From Acidobacteriaceae bacterium (GTDB lineage Bacteria; Acidobacteriota; Terriglobia; Terriglobales; Acidobacteriaceae): a DNA stretch of 49,705 bases. Numbering within the stretch: position 1 is the stretch's first letter; each line of letters starts with the position of its first letter. A program made the position numbers and the translations under genes. Under the pieces are notes generated by a model that ran no database searches, was not told where the DNA came from, and was given only the letters and a program-made list of their open reading frames with translations. Of this stretch, positions 39,886 through 47,316 are shown piece by piece. Where the stretch lies: assembly GCA_003151335.1 (NCBI GenBank), contig PLXE01000082.1:1-49705 (forward strand). The letters run 5' to 3'.

Positions 39886-41334
39886 ATGGTACCTGCACTT
39901 GCAGAGCTGGAACCCAAACCCATATGGAAGCACTTTGACGCTCTGGCAGCGATCCCGCGCGCCTCGACCAAGGAGGCTGCCGCGCGCGAATACGTGCTGG
40001 CGCAGGCCGCCCGCCTGGGCCTCGAGGTCGTTCAAGACAAGGCCGGCAACATTGTTGTCCGCAAGCCGGCGCATAAGGGGCGCGAGGGCGCGACGAAGGC
40101 CCTGTTGCAGGGCCACCTCGACATGGTCTGCGAGAAGAACGAGGGCACAGCCCACAACTTTGACACCGATCCCATCAAGGTGGTGCGCGATGGCGATTGG
40201 CTGAAGGCCGACGGAACCACTCTGGGCTCCGACAACGGCGTGGGGGTGGCGGCGGCCCTGGCGGTAATGGAGAGCACCGATATTGCTCACGGTCCGCTGG
40301 AGTTCGTGTTCACCATCGACGAAGAGACCGGTCTGACGGGCGCTGCGGAATTTCAGGCTGGAGTGCTCAAGTCCAGCTATTTTCTGAATCTCGACAACGA
40401 AGAGAAGGGTACGCTGTGCATCGGCTGCTCCGGCGGAGTGACCACGACGGCGCGCCGCAAGGTCACGCTCCGGCCAGCGGGAGCCGGTGCCGGTTGGCGC
40501 ATCAAGGTGCTTGGCCTGAAGGGCGGCCACTCCGGTGTGGATATCCATCAAGGCCGCGGCAACGCCTTGCGCATTTTAGGCGGCGTGCTGCAGAAGGCGC
40601 TGGAAAGTCTGCCGGTTGAAGTCTCCGACATCAAAGGCGGAAGCGCGCAAAATGCAATTCCTCGCGAGGCGTCGTCGATTGTGGTGCTGGACGCGGCGCG
40701 GGAAAAGGACCTGAAGTCGCTGGTTGCGACGGCCGAGGCGGAATACAAGGCCGACCTTGGCAGCTTCGATCCCGATTTGCAGATTACGGTCGAGAAGGCC
40801 GAGCGCCCAGAAAAGGTATTGGACTCTACTGACGCAAAGCAGACCGTCGCCTTGCTAGTCACCGTGCCTCACGGCGTTCTGGCGATGAGCCCCGACGTTC
40901 CCGGACTGGTGCAGAACTCAACCAATCTGGCGATCATCACCACCAAGGGCGACATGATCGAGATCGTCACCAGCCAGCGCAGCGCGATCGAGAGCAGCAA
41001 GCAGGCGTCCGCGCGCATGGTTGCCACCGCATGTCGCCTGGCGGGATTCGAAGTCGAGCATCGCGGCAGCTATCCCGGCTGGAAGCCCGAGCCCACCAGC
41101 GAAATCGTGCGCAAGCTCCAGGCGGTGCACCAAGAGCTCTTCGGCGAGCCCGCCAAGCTGATCGCCATGCACGCCGGCCTGGAGTGCGGCGTGATCGGCG
41201 AGAAGTATCCCGGCATGCAGATGGTGTCGTTCGGGCCAACCATCGTCGATCCCCACAGTCCCAACGAGCGCGTACAAATATCTTCGGTCGAGAGCTTCTG
41301 GAAGTACCTGAAGGCGGTGCTGGAGCGGATTTGA
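39886..41334 (+). CDS. pepD: Cytosolic aminoacyl-histidine dipeptidase
   Basis: A zinc dipeptidase of the M20 family (PepD). The ATG at 39886 has GGAGG five bases upstream and gives 482 residues, close to E. coli PepD; an ATG at 39853 is possible but lacks such a site. Metal and catalytic residues are visible: LLQGHLDMVCEKN (His, Asp), SDNGVGVA (Asp), DEETGLTGA (Glu pair). GHSGVDIHQGRGNALRIL and the C-terminal HAGLECGVI follow. It is the last clear housekeeping gene before the accessory DNA. Confidence 0.95.
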   Translation: MVPALAELEPKPIWKHFDALAAIPRASTKEAAAREYVLAQAARLGLEVVQDKAGNIVVRKPAHKGREGATKALLQGHLDMVCEKNEGTAHNFDTDPIKVVRDGDWLKADGTTLGSDNGVGVAAALAVMESTDIAHGPLEFVFTIDEETGLTGAAEFQAGVLKSSYFLNLDNEEKGTLCIGCSGGVTTTARRKVTLRPAGAGAGWRIKVLGLKGGHSGVDIHQGRGNALRILGGVLQKALESLPVEVSDIKGGSAQNAIPREASSIVVLDAAREKDLKSLVATAEAEYKADLGSFDPDLQITVEKAERPEKVLDSTDAKQTVALLVTVPHGVLAMSPDVPGLVQNSTNLAIITTKGDMIEIVTSQRSAIESSKQASARMVATACRLAGFEVEHRGSYPGWKPEPTSEIVRKLQAVHQELFGEPAKLIAMHAGLECGVIGEKYPGMQMVSFGPTIVDPHSPNERVQISSVESFWKYLKAVLERI

Positions 41335-41432
41335 GCAAAGGGGCGACAGTCCCCCGGGTCGCATGATTTTGGCGCTCGGGGCGCGGGTGTGCTGTAATCT
41401 TGTCTCAGACGTTTAGATAATCCGAGTTTCCG

Positions 41433-42089
41433 ATGGCAAATATGCAGGCACCAGACATTCACGAAGCGTTTTTTGAATACAGGGCTGTTCTGGGTTCCCC
41501 CTTATTCGAGGCTTGGACACCGCCCAACAAAGCCGTGACTGTGTTGGTGCCGGTTCTGAAGCAGTGGGGTGTAACGCTTGGGGACGTGACTTGGAATCGT
41601 GAGAATAACTCAGCCAAAGATCTCCAAGTTACATTCAATGTTCAAAAACTTGGTGCGGTGCTGAAGATCGGCCTAGATTCTTTGGTTTTTGACGCGTTCA
41701 ATCCCGATTGGGGGCAAGCTCCCCAATTGTTGGAACTGTTTCAGACATGCACCAGCGTTCTTCAGGCTGCCGTCGGTTTGCAGATCGCAAGTCAGGAAGC
41801 GGTTTTGACCTTTCATGTAACACCGGGCGATCGAGCCTTCAAGGAAGTAATGCGTGAGTTGGTCAGGAGTGACAAATTGGGTGTCGCGAATATGTATGCA
41901 TTAGGAGTGTATGAAAGCGACTCCTCCTTCATAATCGACAGATCGCTCCGATTTGATGGTGGTGCGTTCGTGCGACTGCAGCGAGTATTTGCGGCCTCGG
42001 TTACGTTCGACGAGTTGGCTAAAACGCTTTACGACGACGAAATAAGAGTTCTCAAACTACTCCAATTGTCAGAGTTACTGCCGAAATGA
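41433..42089 (+). CDS. Hypothetical protein, first gene of an accessory trio
   Basis: A 218-residue soluble protein without a signal peptide or membrane segment. I do not recognise the family. It has mixed alpha/beta character (AVTVLVPVLKQWGVTLGDVT, LQIASQEAVLTFHVTPGDRA) and ends in LLQLSELLPK. Codon use is more AT-rich than in pepD upstream. Twelve bases separate it from the DUF5678-like gene, so the three genes up to 42937 are likely one transcript. No strong ribosome-binding site precedes the ATG. Confidence 0.6.
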   Translation: MANMQAPDIHEAFFEYRAVLGSPLFEAWTPPNKAVTVLVPVLKQWGVTLGDVTWNRENNSAKDLQVTFNVQKLGAVLKIGLDSLVFDAFNPDWGQAPQLLELFQTCTSVLQAAVGLQIASQEAVLTFHVTPGDRAFKEVMRELVRSDKLGVANMYALGVYESDSSFIIDRSLRFDGGAFVRLQRVFAASVTFDELAKTLYDDEIRVLKLLQLSELLPK

Positions 42090-42101
42090 AGGATGGTTTT
42101 C

Positions 42102-42527
42102 ATGGCAACAATGACTCTTGTGCCACAAGACATTACGGATTTCAGCCATGATGAGCGCAGCTCTCGGATGGCGCAACAGTCTGTGATTGGGGAGCGCGCT
42201 ATTCAAGACGCGCTAGCCGTGGCCCCCACTGGAACTCCGAGACGGCCAGTGCGCAGAGCGGAATTCGTGCGTGCAAGACAGCACGTCGAAATGCTCAAAG
42301 GCGTCGTGGATGAAGTCGTTCGGCAGCAGCGTGATGCTCAGGAAATGCGGTGGATTGCTGATCATAGCACTGCTTATTCTGGTCGGTGGATAGCCATTGC
42401 AGGTAACCGTTTGTTAGCGGAGGGAAACACTGCAAAGCAGGTCTATGATGCCATTCGCGGTTCCCATGAGCGCCCTCTTGTCGTGAAGATAGAGGCCGGC
42501 GACAAAGCTCCATTCGGAGGTTGGTAA
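42102..42527 (+). CDS. DUF5678-like protein
   Basis: A protein of about 141 residues. The N-terminal half is variable and charged. The C-terminal part (HSTAYSGRWIAIAGNRLLAE, then NTAKQVYDAI and ERPLVVKIEAGDKAPFGGW) has the layout of DUF5678: a Gly-x-Trp-hydrophobic start, one helix, and a final strand. Proteins with this domain are often encoded directly before retropepsin-like proteases, as here. The function is unknown. The start at 42102 is chosen over 42093 because the latter adds only three residues; neither has a strong ribosome-binding site. Confidence 0.6.
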   Translation: MATMTLVPQDITDFSHDERSSRMAQQSVIGERAIQDALAVAPTGTPRRPVRRAEFVRARQHVEMLKGVVDEVVRQQRDAQEMRWIADHSTAYSGRWIAIAGNRLLAEGNTAKQVYDAIRGSHERPLVVKIEAGDKAPFGGW

Positions 42528-42937
42528 CCCTGCCTGCAACGCTGCACTTTCAACGATCACATCGGTACGGTGCGACGGGTGGTGACATCTCTATCCCAAT
42601 TCAGCTCAAGGTTGGAGAGCGTGTGGTTCGTATTCAGGCAAAGGTCGATACCGGAGCCGCATTTTGCATCTTTCAGCGAGAACACGGCGAAGAACTTGGC
42701 ATTGACATAGAGGGTGGCGAGAGGATTAGGTTTAGCACTGCTGCCGGCGAATTTACCGCCTTTGGACACGAAATAATGTTGGAAAGTTTCGGGTGGGAAT
42801 TTGCCAGCACTGTTTATTTCGCAGAAGAGCTGGAGTTTCCTCGTAACGTAGTGGGACGCGTTGGGTGGCTGCAGCAGTTTAGGGTTGCAATTGTGGACTA
42901 CGAGGGCATTCTGCACCTCAGCAAGTACGATGACTGA
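42521..42937 (+). CDS. Retropepsin-like aspartic protease
   Basis: A 138-residue protein with one aspartic-protease half: VDTGAAFCIF (catalytic D43 in DTGA), then EELGIDIEGGERIRFSTAAG as flap region and VVGRVGWLQQFRVAIVDYEG near the end, where retropepsins have hydrophobic-hydrophobic-Gly. It should work as a homodimer. The reading frame overlaps the previous stop. The TTG at 42521 directly touches GGAGG, so a CTG at 42530 may be the true start. The catalytic fold is clear; the substrate is not. Confidence 0.7.
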   Translation: MVTLPATLHFQRSHRYGATGGDISIPIQLKVGERVVRIQAKVDTGAAFCIFQREHGEELGIDIEGGERIRFSTAAGEFTAFGHEIMLESFGWEFASTVYFAEELEFPRNVVGRVGWLQQFRVAIVDYEGILHLSKYDD

Positions 42938-43002
42938 TCCTTTCGGGCGTCCTCAAGAGCGTCCTGTCGGCCGGTGGCCCAGGCAAGCATCGTGACGGGA
43001 GT

Positions 43003-43170
43003 CTACTTCAGCTTTGCATACTCCGTTTTGGCGGCATGGAGGATGGGTATGATCGGGGTCAGCCTCTTTCCAGAGGGCGAAGAAATCCTGATACGACTTG
43101 CGGGCGGCTTGCTTGTCGCCCATCATCGCCTGGGCGCGTCCCAGTTGTAGATTCGTCCGCCGAACCCTAG
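43003..43170 (-). pseudogene. C-terminal fragment of a TPR protein (kinase-tail type)
   Basis: The minus strand encodes [20 protein letters not shown], then [15 protein letters not shown]; after a one-base frameshift it continues [13 protein letters not shown] and stops at 43003. This tail is typical of large acidobacterial Ser/Thr kinase or winged-helix proteins with TPRs. The body of the gene is absent, so this is a remnant. Confidence 0.65.
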
Positions 43171-43233
43171 GGAGTATCCCTGCGGATGGCTAAGAACAGT
43201 CCACCCCCCGAAACGGTGGCTCAATGGGTGTTT

Positions 43234-43584
43234 CTACTTGGGTGTTTTCCGGCCGACAATGTTCAGTTCCACGACCTGGCCATCTGGATTTTTCACCAGC
43301 AATACCTTGCCGTTGGGAGCATTTAGTTTGGCAGGAAATTCTTTGCCGGCGGTCCAGTCGATAAACGTTGCCGCCGGTCCGCTGGTGCGACAAACGTAAA
43401 TCGTATTCTCCATGCGCATGGAGATCTTGTAGCCATCCGAACCTTCCATGTGCTGGGCGTTCGCGGCGACCCGTTCGAAAGCCACAACCTTTGCCATCTG
43501 ATAGCCTTCGTCCGCGTTTTGCGCATAGGCGAGCATCGCAGCCAGGGCGATGCAGCACGATAAAGCAAGCAAACATGTCTTCAT
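43234..43584 (-). CDS. Small exported protein of unknown function
   Basis: A 116-residue protein from the ATG at 43584, which has GGAGG eight bases upstream; a longer reading from 43638 is rejected. A signal peptide (KTCLLALSCCIALAAMLAYA) is followed by a compact domain with several strands (KISMRMENTIYVCRTSGPAA, KVLLVKNPDGQVVELNIVG). I do not recognise a family. It lies between the TPR remnant and the first tmRNA-type repeat. Confidence 0.6.
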   Translation of the reverse strand: MKTCLLALSCCIALAAMLAYAQNADEGYQMAKVVAFERVAANAQHMEGSDGYKISMRMENTIYVCRTSGPAATFIDWTAGKEFPAKLNAPNGKVLLVKNPDGQVVELNIVGRKTPK

Positions 43585-43985
43585 TGGCGTTCCTCCCTGA
43601 TGGTCGAAAAGAGAGTATAGACCGAGTCCCCGATGCACGCAGGAATAATGGGCACCCCGTTCTAGGCCGATTTTGGCTAGGGCGGGGCAATTAGCGGAGT
43701 GCGGGAGGAAGACAACTGTCCTGACATTGATCAGGCGGATGGTGAAGCTTGCAATATGGTGGAGGCGGCGGGAGTTGAACTTTCCCGTCGCATTGAAAAC
43801 AGGGAACTTATTGAAAAATTAGAGAATCGCGATACGCGGAACACTCACGATTGGGCATTTCATTGCACGCGTATTGCACACACAAAAAGACGCGACTCTC
43901 GCCGCGCCCCACACTTTGGAAGGAGTGCGCTTCCCGCGTCAAAGCGGGAAGCGGCCATCAGTCGGTTCCCCGCATTCAACTTTCG
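43585..43985. other. Gene-free stretch with att-type repeat and hairpin
   Basis: Holds the 21-bp tmRNA-end repeat at 43760-43780 and, at 43929-43952, a 9-bp stem GCTTCCCGC/GCGGGAAGC with loop GTCAAA just after the stop of the 43986-44765 gene. The stem lacks a T-run. No credible coding region is seen; open frames here are antisense or random. Confidence 0.5.
43760..43780. repeat. Direct repeat of the tmRNA 3' end, left copy (att-like)
   Basis: The 21 bases here equal 44991-45011 exactly (core GGAGGCGGCGGGAGTTGAAC). On the minus strand they are the T-loop and acceptor end of a tmRNA. Identity to the other copy stops in the T-loop, as expected for crossover by a tyrosine recombinase. Confidence 0.7.
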
Positions 43986-44765
43986 CTATTGCTTTTCGTC
44001 GACAAGCGTCGAGACTCTTCCGCTTTGCTTGTTGTCGGAGACAGTGGTCATTTTCTTTCCATCGGGCGAAACTGTGATCTTCTGGACACTGTAAAGCTTG
44101 CCATCGCGCTTATAGGTGACTTCGATGGCGCGGTCCCCCAACTGCTTCACCGACACAGTCTCACTCGCATAGATGCCCTTCACCGGGTACTCTTTGCCAT
44201 CGAGCTTGGCTTCCCAGCTCTCGCCGGTCGGTGTGGACATGCTCAGCCCATCGCCCCCGCCCTTCCATGTGCTGGTGAGCCCAGCAGTGTCTTCATTGAG
44301 GTTCTGGATATGCCAAGAACCGGAGGTCGCATTGGAGCCGGCCGGCCCCTTGGAAGCCCGCATGAACTTGACTTCTGTCTTGTAGGGCTGGCTGCCGTCG
44401 GCGGGATAGTTGGTAATCGAAAGGGTCATCGTCTTCCCATCCGGCAATACGGTCCTGATCTGATCGGACACCGTCTTGCCAGCTTTTTTTGTGGTGATGT
44501 GAATTGTATTCGCGTCCACAACCTGCACCGCGATCATGTCATATGTCTGGCCAGTGACAGGCTGATCCTGGCCGTCGGCCTTTACGTTGTTGACTTTGGG
44601 GACGCAACTTTCGCAGTTGTACATCCCATTGTTCACCGAATACACGTAGGGCTTCTGCGAAAGCTTAGACTCCGCCATGTTGGTCTTCCAGGTACCGTCG
44701 AACGGACTTTGTGCGAACAACATCACGGGGAGAAACCACAAAACAACGCAGAGCATTTTATTCAT
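43986..44765 (-). CDS. Exported protein of unknown function
   Basis: A 259-residue protein with a signal peptide (MLCVVLWFLPVMLFAQ) followed directly by SPFDGTWKTNMAESKLS, the start common to many acidobacterial secreted beta-rich proteins. Repeated strands such as GKTMTLSITNYPADG and YSVQKITVSPDGKKMTTVS suggest a lipocalin-like or beta-sandwich fold. A C-x2-C pair (NCESCVPKV) sits near residue 50. No enzyme motif is seen. It is the only gene between the two tmRNA-end repeats. Confidence 0.65.
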   Translation of the reverse strand: MNKMLCVVLWFLPVMLFAQSPFDGTWKTNMAESKLSQKPYVYSVNNGMYNCESCVPKVNNVKADGQDQPVTGQTYDMIAVQVVDANTIHITTKKAGKTVSDQIRTVLPDGKTMTLSITNYPADGSQPYKTEVKFMRASKGPAGSNATSGSWHIQNLNEDTAGLTSTWKGGGDGLSMSTPTGESWEAKLDGKEYPVKGIYASETVSVKQLGDRAIEVTYKRDGKLYSVQKITVSPDGKKMTTVSDNKQSGRVSTLVDEKQ

Positions 44766-44935
44766 GCTTATCTCCTGATTCTGATGATTCTGATTAGTTG
44801 GTTAGGAATCTGAGGTTATGCTCGCGCTCCAGGTTTGTCAAAACCAGGGTAGACGAAACTAACCCAGGGCACGGCACTTTGGCGCAGCCGGGCAAGTGCG
44901 CGCTGCACTGATTGATCTTTAGTGTGAATTGAAAT

Positions 44936-44955
44936 CAGCGGGCTGGGGCCCGCTG
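44936..44955 (-). terminator. Terminator-like hairpin downstream of the tmRNA segment
   Basis: Stem CAGCGGGC/GCCCGCTG with a four-base loop, 36 bases after the tmRNA 3' end on the minus strand, followed by GATTTC. The T-run is short. The 225-base gap 44766-44990 shows nothing else except two GATTCTGAT repeats at its start. Confidence 0.4.
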
Positions 44956-44990
44956 TATGCTAGTAAACTATTGAAAATAAACACGTTGCT

Positions 44991-45011
44991 TGGAGGCGGC
45001 GGGAGTTGAAC
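44991..45011. repeat. Direct repeat of the tmRNA 3' end, right copy (att-like)
   Basis: Exact partner of 43760-43780, 1231 bases apart, at the 3' terminus of the tmRNA segment. Confidence 0.7.
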
Positions 45012-45135
45012 CCGCGTCCGAAAATGTTGTCAGCAAAATACCCACGTTAGTCTCGTTCCGACGTCCGTTGCCACGCCACTCGCCGGCGGCGCTCAGCCTC
45101 GCGACGTATCGCGGGGAGGAGAAGACAACGGATCA
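44991..45135 (-). ncRNA. ssrA: tmRNA (ssrA) 3' segment, apparently truncated
   Basis: Read on the minus strand, the end TTTTCGGACGCGGGTTCAAC then TCCCGCCGCCTCCA is the tRNA-like 3' end of tmRNA: T-stem GCGGG/CCCGC, acceptor strand CGCCTCC, discriminator A. The preceding GAGTGGCGTGGCAACGGAC and GAGACTAACG resemble the last pseudoknot region. The partner strand GGAGGCG, the GGTTTCGAC or GGATTCGAC box and a tag reading frame were not found within 450 bases on either side. It is either a fragment carried by an integrated element or an unrecognised variant. The true ssrA would lie outside the window. Confidence 0.6.
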
Positions 45136-45140
45136 TCGAT

Positions 45141-45205
45141 TCACTGCAAAATAATTCAAACTCACTGCAACGCAATTCAAACATTACTGCAAGTCAATTC
45201 CAACA
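45141..45205. repeat. Tandem 21-22 bp repeats next to the tmRNA segment
   Basis: Three imperfect units: TCACTGCAAAATAATTCAAAC (first 20 bases are the unit core), TCACTGCAACGCAATTCAAA and TTACTGCAAGTCAATTCCAA. A fourth decayed unit begins at about 45206. Their position beside an att-like site fits arm-type recombinase sites. Confidence 0.6.
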
Positions 45206-45248
45206 ATTACAGTAGCTGTGCATTCTGGAATTATTTTGCATTGGCGGC

Positions 45249-45278
45249 GTATCGCGGTGTATCGCGGTGTATCGCGGT
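45249..45278. repeat. Three tandem copies of GTATCGCGGT
   Basis: Perfect 10-bp units at 45249, 45259 and 45269. The core GTATCGCGG also occurs at 45106-45114 inside the tmRNA segment. The region to 45414 holds no gene. Confidence 0.7.
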
Positions 45279-45414
45279 TTTTGGCGGGTCTTGGCGCGCC
45301 CAAATTCGCCGAAATTCGGACATACTTGTGTGGAATTGATTTTCAGTGCGGCGAGATTCGACCTCTGTAAGTGCTTGATTCTTCGTGAAGGGTCCAGGCT
45401 TTTCGTGCGCTTGT

Positions 45415-45540
45415 CGCGAACCTACGGCTAAGACGCAGATCAGAATCCGGTAACTTATTCAACCCAAACGGCTTACGTGATGAACCGACGCATGAGCTTC
45501 ATGCAATCCCGCGAACATCCCACGAACCTTGGCAGCCTCT
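45415..45540. repeat. Conserved flank of the XRE module, copy 1
   Basis: Aligns with 47580-47706 through blocks CGCGAACCTAC, TAACTTATTCAA, CTTACGTG and CCCACGAAC in the same order and similar spacing. In copy 2 it lies beyond the stop of the XRE gene, so the conservation is not explained by that protein. Confidence 0.6.
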
Positions 45541-45761
45541 AGTTTCTTGGGGTTTCTTGCTGAGCATTTTTCGAGCAAAGAGATCCAGCGCTCTATCCTC
45601 TTCATGTCAACGCCAGCCCGACGCCAGAACCAAAGAGACTCATTTTCTTTGGCTAAGCTTCCCATCTGCAAGAAGCGTTCAGCCGATGGTGCACTGTCCG
45701 TTGTGTTACCGCCGAAAGGGCAGCCACTCTTGGCCGCTCGCAAGCTGCTTTCGGAGAACAA
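45459..45761 (-). pseudogene. Decayed XRE-family regulator, copy of the gene at 47707
   Basis: The frame keeps the segment PSAERFLQMGSLAKENESLW, then FWRRAGVDMKRIERW, which aligns with PSVENYIRMANLADETSCLW and FLERAGVETGRFERL of the intact gene. The helix-turn-helix is gone; a trace LRKQLASGQEW is readable in another frame near 45750. The reading continues past the point where the intact gene stops. It borders directly on a truncated Crp gene. Confidence 0.65.
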
Positions 45762-45763
45762 CC

Positions 45764-46063
45764 TTACTGCGTAAAAGCCAGGGCCTTCAGCCCCGCCTTA
45801 TTCCGTATGCGTAGGGTTGAGCCCTTCCTCTCCACGATCTGCTGCTTCGTCAGGTCGGCGAACATACGGGTTACGGTTTCCCGGGACGTGCCAATCATCT
45901 GCGCCATCTCGTCATGGGTTAACGCAAGCTTTATGTGCGGCTGGGCCTTGGCGGTTTCCCCGCCTTGGCCGGAGAACTGGACAAAGCGATTCACGTCGCG
46001 TGCAGTTCGGGTGCGACCTCGGCCAAGGCTTGACTGAGGAGCAGAATGTTGGGTTGGACGCAC
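45764..46063 (-). pseudogene. Crp/Fnr-family regulator, C-terminal DNA-binding part only
   Basis: About 75 residues of a Crp winged helix are intact (FSGQGGETAKAQPHIKLALT, then HDEMAQMIGTSRETVTRMFA and ERKGSTLRIRNKAGL). The cyclic-nucleotide-type effector domain is missing; the first 30 residues are unrelated Arg-rich sequence. Compared with the complete regulator at 46513 it is a different paralogue. Without a sensor domain it is probably non-functional. Confidence 0.7.
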
Positions 46064-46079
46064 AGTATTTCAGCTACGA

Positions 46080-46460
46080 TTACTTTGCCAACAGGTAAGC
46101 AATAGTATCGAGCAGGATATTCGGTGGCTCACCTTTTGCCAAAAAGCCATCCGCAAACTCCAGGCCAGCAGGCTTCTCTGCGGCAGCCGAGATGATCAGA
46201 ATGGGAACCTCCGGTTTCAGTCCCTTCATTTCTCTGGCGATCTCTGTTCCTGTCTTGGCGCTTAGAAAATGGTCGGCGATTACCAAGTCGATAGGACTCT
46301 GCTTAAAAAGCTCCAGGCCATCTTCAGCTGAGTGGGCCGTTAGCACATCGTAGCCTTCGCTGACGAGCAGGAGCTTCCTTACCCGCAACGCGATGTCAGC
46401 ATCGTCTATACACAATATCAGCGGGGTCCTTGCAGCGGTAGATAATGAAGCCAAGTTCAT
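46080..46460 (-). CDS. Single-domain response regulator
   Basis: A 126-residue receiver domain without an output domain. The acidic pair D19-D20, the phosphoacceptor D63 (LVIADHFLSAKTG), the conserved Ser in LIISA and the Lys in FLAKGE are all present, so phosphorylation is plausible. AGGAACGG precedes the ATG. It is encoded 52 bases after the FNR-like regulator on the same strand, so the two may be co-transcribed. No histidine kinase is in the window. Confidence 0.88.
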   Translation of the reverse strand: MNLASLSTAARTPLILCIDDADIALRVRKLLLVSEGYDVLTAHSAEDGLELFKQSPIDLVIADHFLSAKTGTEIAREMKGLKPEVPILIISAAAEKPAGLEFADGFLAKGEPPNILLDTIAYLLAK

Positions 46461-46512
46461 GGCCGTTCCTAATCTGCCCGAGAGAACATCCGGGCGTGCG
46501 CGTTTATCGGTT

Positions 46513-47226
46513 CTATGCGCCAGCCAGCTTTTGAATGGCAGGCATATTCTGGATCAGCAGGGTGGAACCATGAATTTCCGCAATGCGCTGCTTGCGAAAA
46601 CTAGCGAGAGTACGGGTAACTGTCTCACGCGACATCCCGATGATTTGCCCGATCTCATCATGTGTTAACGCTACCTTGATCCCGTGAGCCGTGGCCACGC
46701 CGGAATCGTCATGCGACCATTCCAGCATCAGGCGGGCAATTCGCTGGGGTGCTGAGTTCATTGTGAACGAGCGAAGCTGCTGGTACGCCTGTTGGCACTC
46801 GCGGCTCAATTGTATTGCGACGTGCATGGAGGCAGCGCCGTGTTCCTTCAAGAACTTAAGAAAGTCGTCCCGTTTAACAAAGTTAAGTTGGCACGGCTGG
46901 CCAGTTTCCGCAGTGGTCTCGTGAGGGATTCCAGAGATGGCTGCGTCCAACCCTAACACCTCTCCGGGTTGAGCGACTTTTAATATCAGGGTCTGGCCGT
47001 CTTTCGAAGTGGCTGATAATTTCACGCGGCCTTTACAGAGAATGTAAATACCACGGCATACTTGCCCTTCAACGAACAAAGTTGCGCCAGCCGGATGTGC
47101 GATTGTGAACTTTATGGGCTGGAACGCTTCCATTACTGATTTCGGCAAATGGCAGAAGAAGCTCCCGGAACACAGTTTGCAGGCGAGACAGTTTTCGACC
47201 AGCTCCATCCCGTATGGTGAATGCAT
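46513..47226 (-). CDS. Crp/Fnr-family regulator with N-terminal cysteine cluster
   Basis: A transcription regulator of about 238 residues. After SPYGMELVEN comes a four-cysteine cluster (C13, C16, C19, C25: CLACKLCSGSFFC), then a cNMP-type beta-barrel (AGATLFVEGQVCRGIYILCK) and a winged helix (LTHDEIGQIIGMSRETVTRT). The cluster resembles FNR-type iron-sulfur ligands, so oxygen or NO sensing is possible. In-frame ATGs at 47316, 47250, 47235, 47232 and 47208 make the start uncertain; 47226 was chosen because SPYG-E begins related proteins. The gene is upstream of the response regulator. Confidence 0.85.
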   Translation of the reverse strand: MHSPYGMELVENCLACKLCSGSFFCHLPKSVMEAFQPIKFTIAHPAGATLFVEGQVCRGIYILCKGRVKLSATSKDGQTLILKVAQPGEVLGLDAAISGIPHETTAETGQPCQLNFVKRDDFLKFLKEHGAASMHVAIQLSRECQQAYQQLRSFTMNSAPQRIARLMLEWSHDDSGVATAHGIKVALTHDEIGQIIGMSRETVTRTLASFRKQRIAEIHGSTLLIQNMPAIQKLAGA

Positions 47227-47316
47227 CGCCATCATCTCGTGGGAACCCATATCGCGCAGAGTCGGTGGCAGTGGATGAAAGGAGATCAACCCTTGCTCTG
47301 AGAGGCCGACTGCCAC

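Noticed and set aside
43851-44813. A 320-codon plus-strand frame around 44 kb
   Set aside because: The minus strand here encodes a protein with a clear signal peptide and regular beta-strand pattern; the plus-strand translation shows neither.
45141-45278. CRISPR array
   Set aside because: Units are short, tandem without unique spacers, only three per type, and no cas gene is present.
44991-45414. Complete one-piece tmRNA gene
   Set aside because: The 3' end is convincing, but the 5' acceptor strand, the TTCGAC box and a tag frame ending in a stop are missing.
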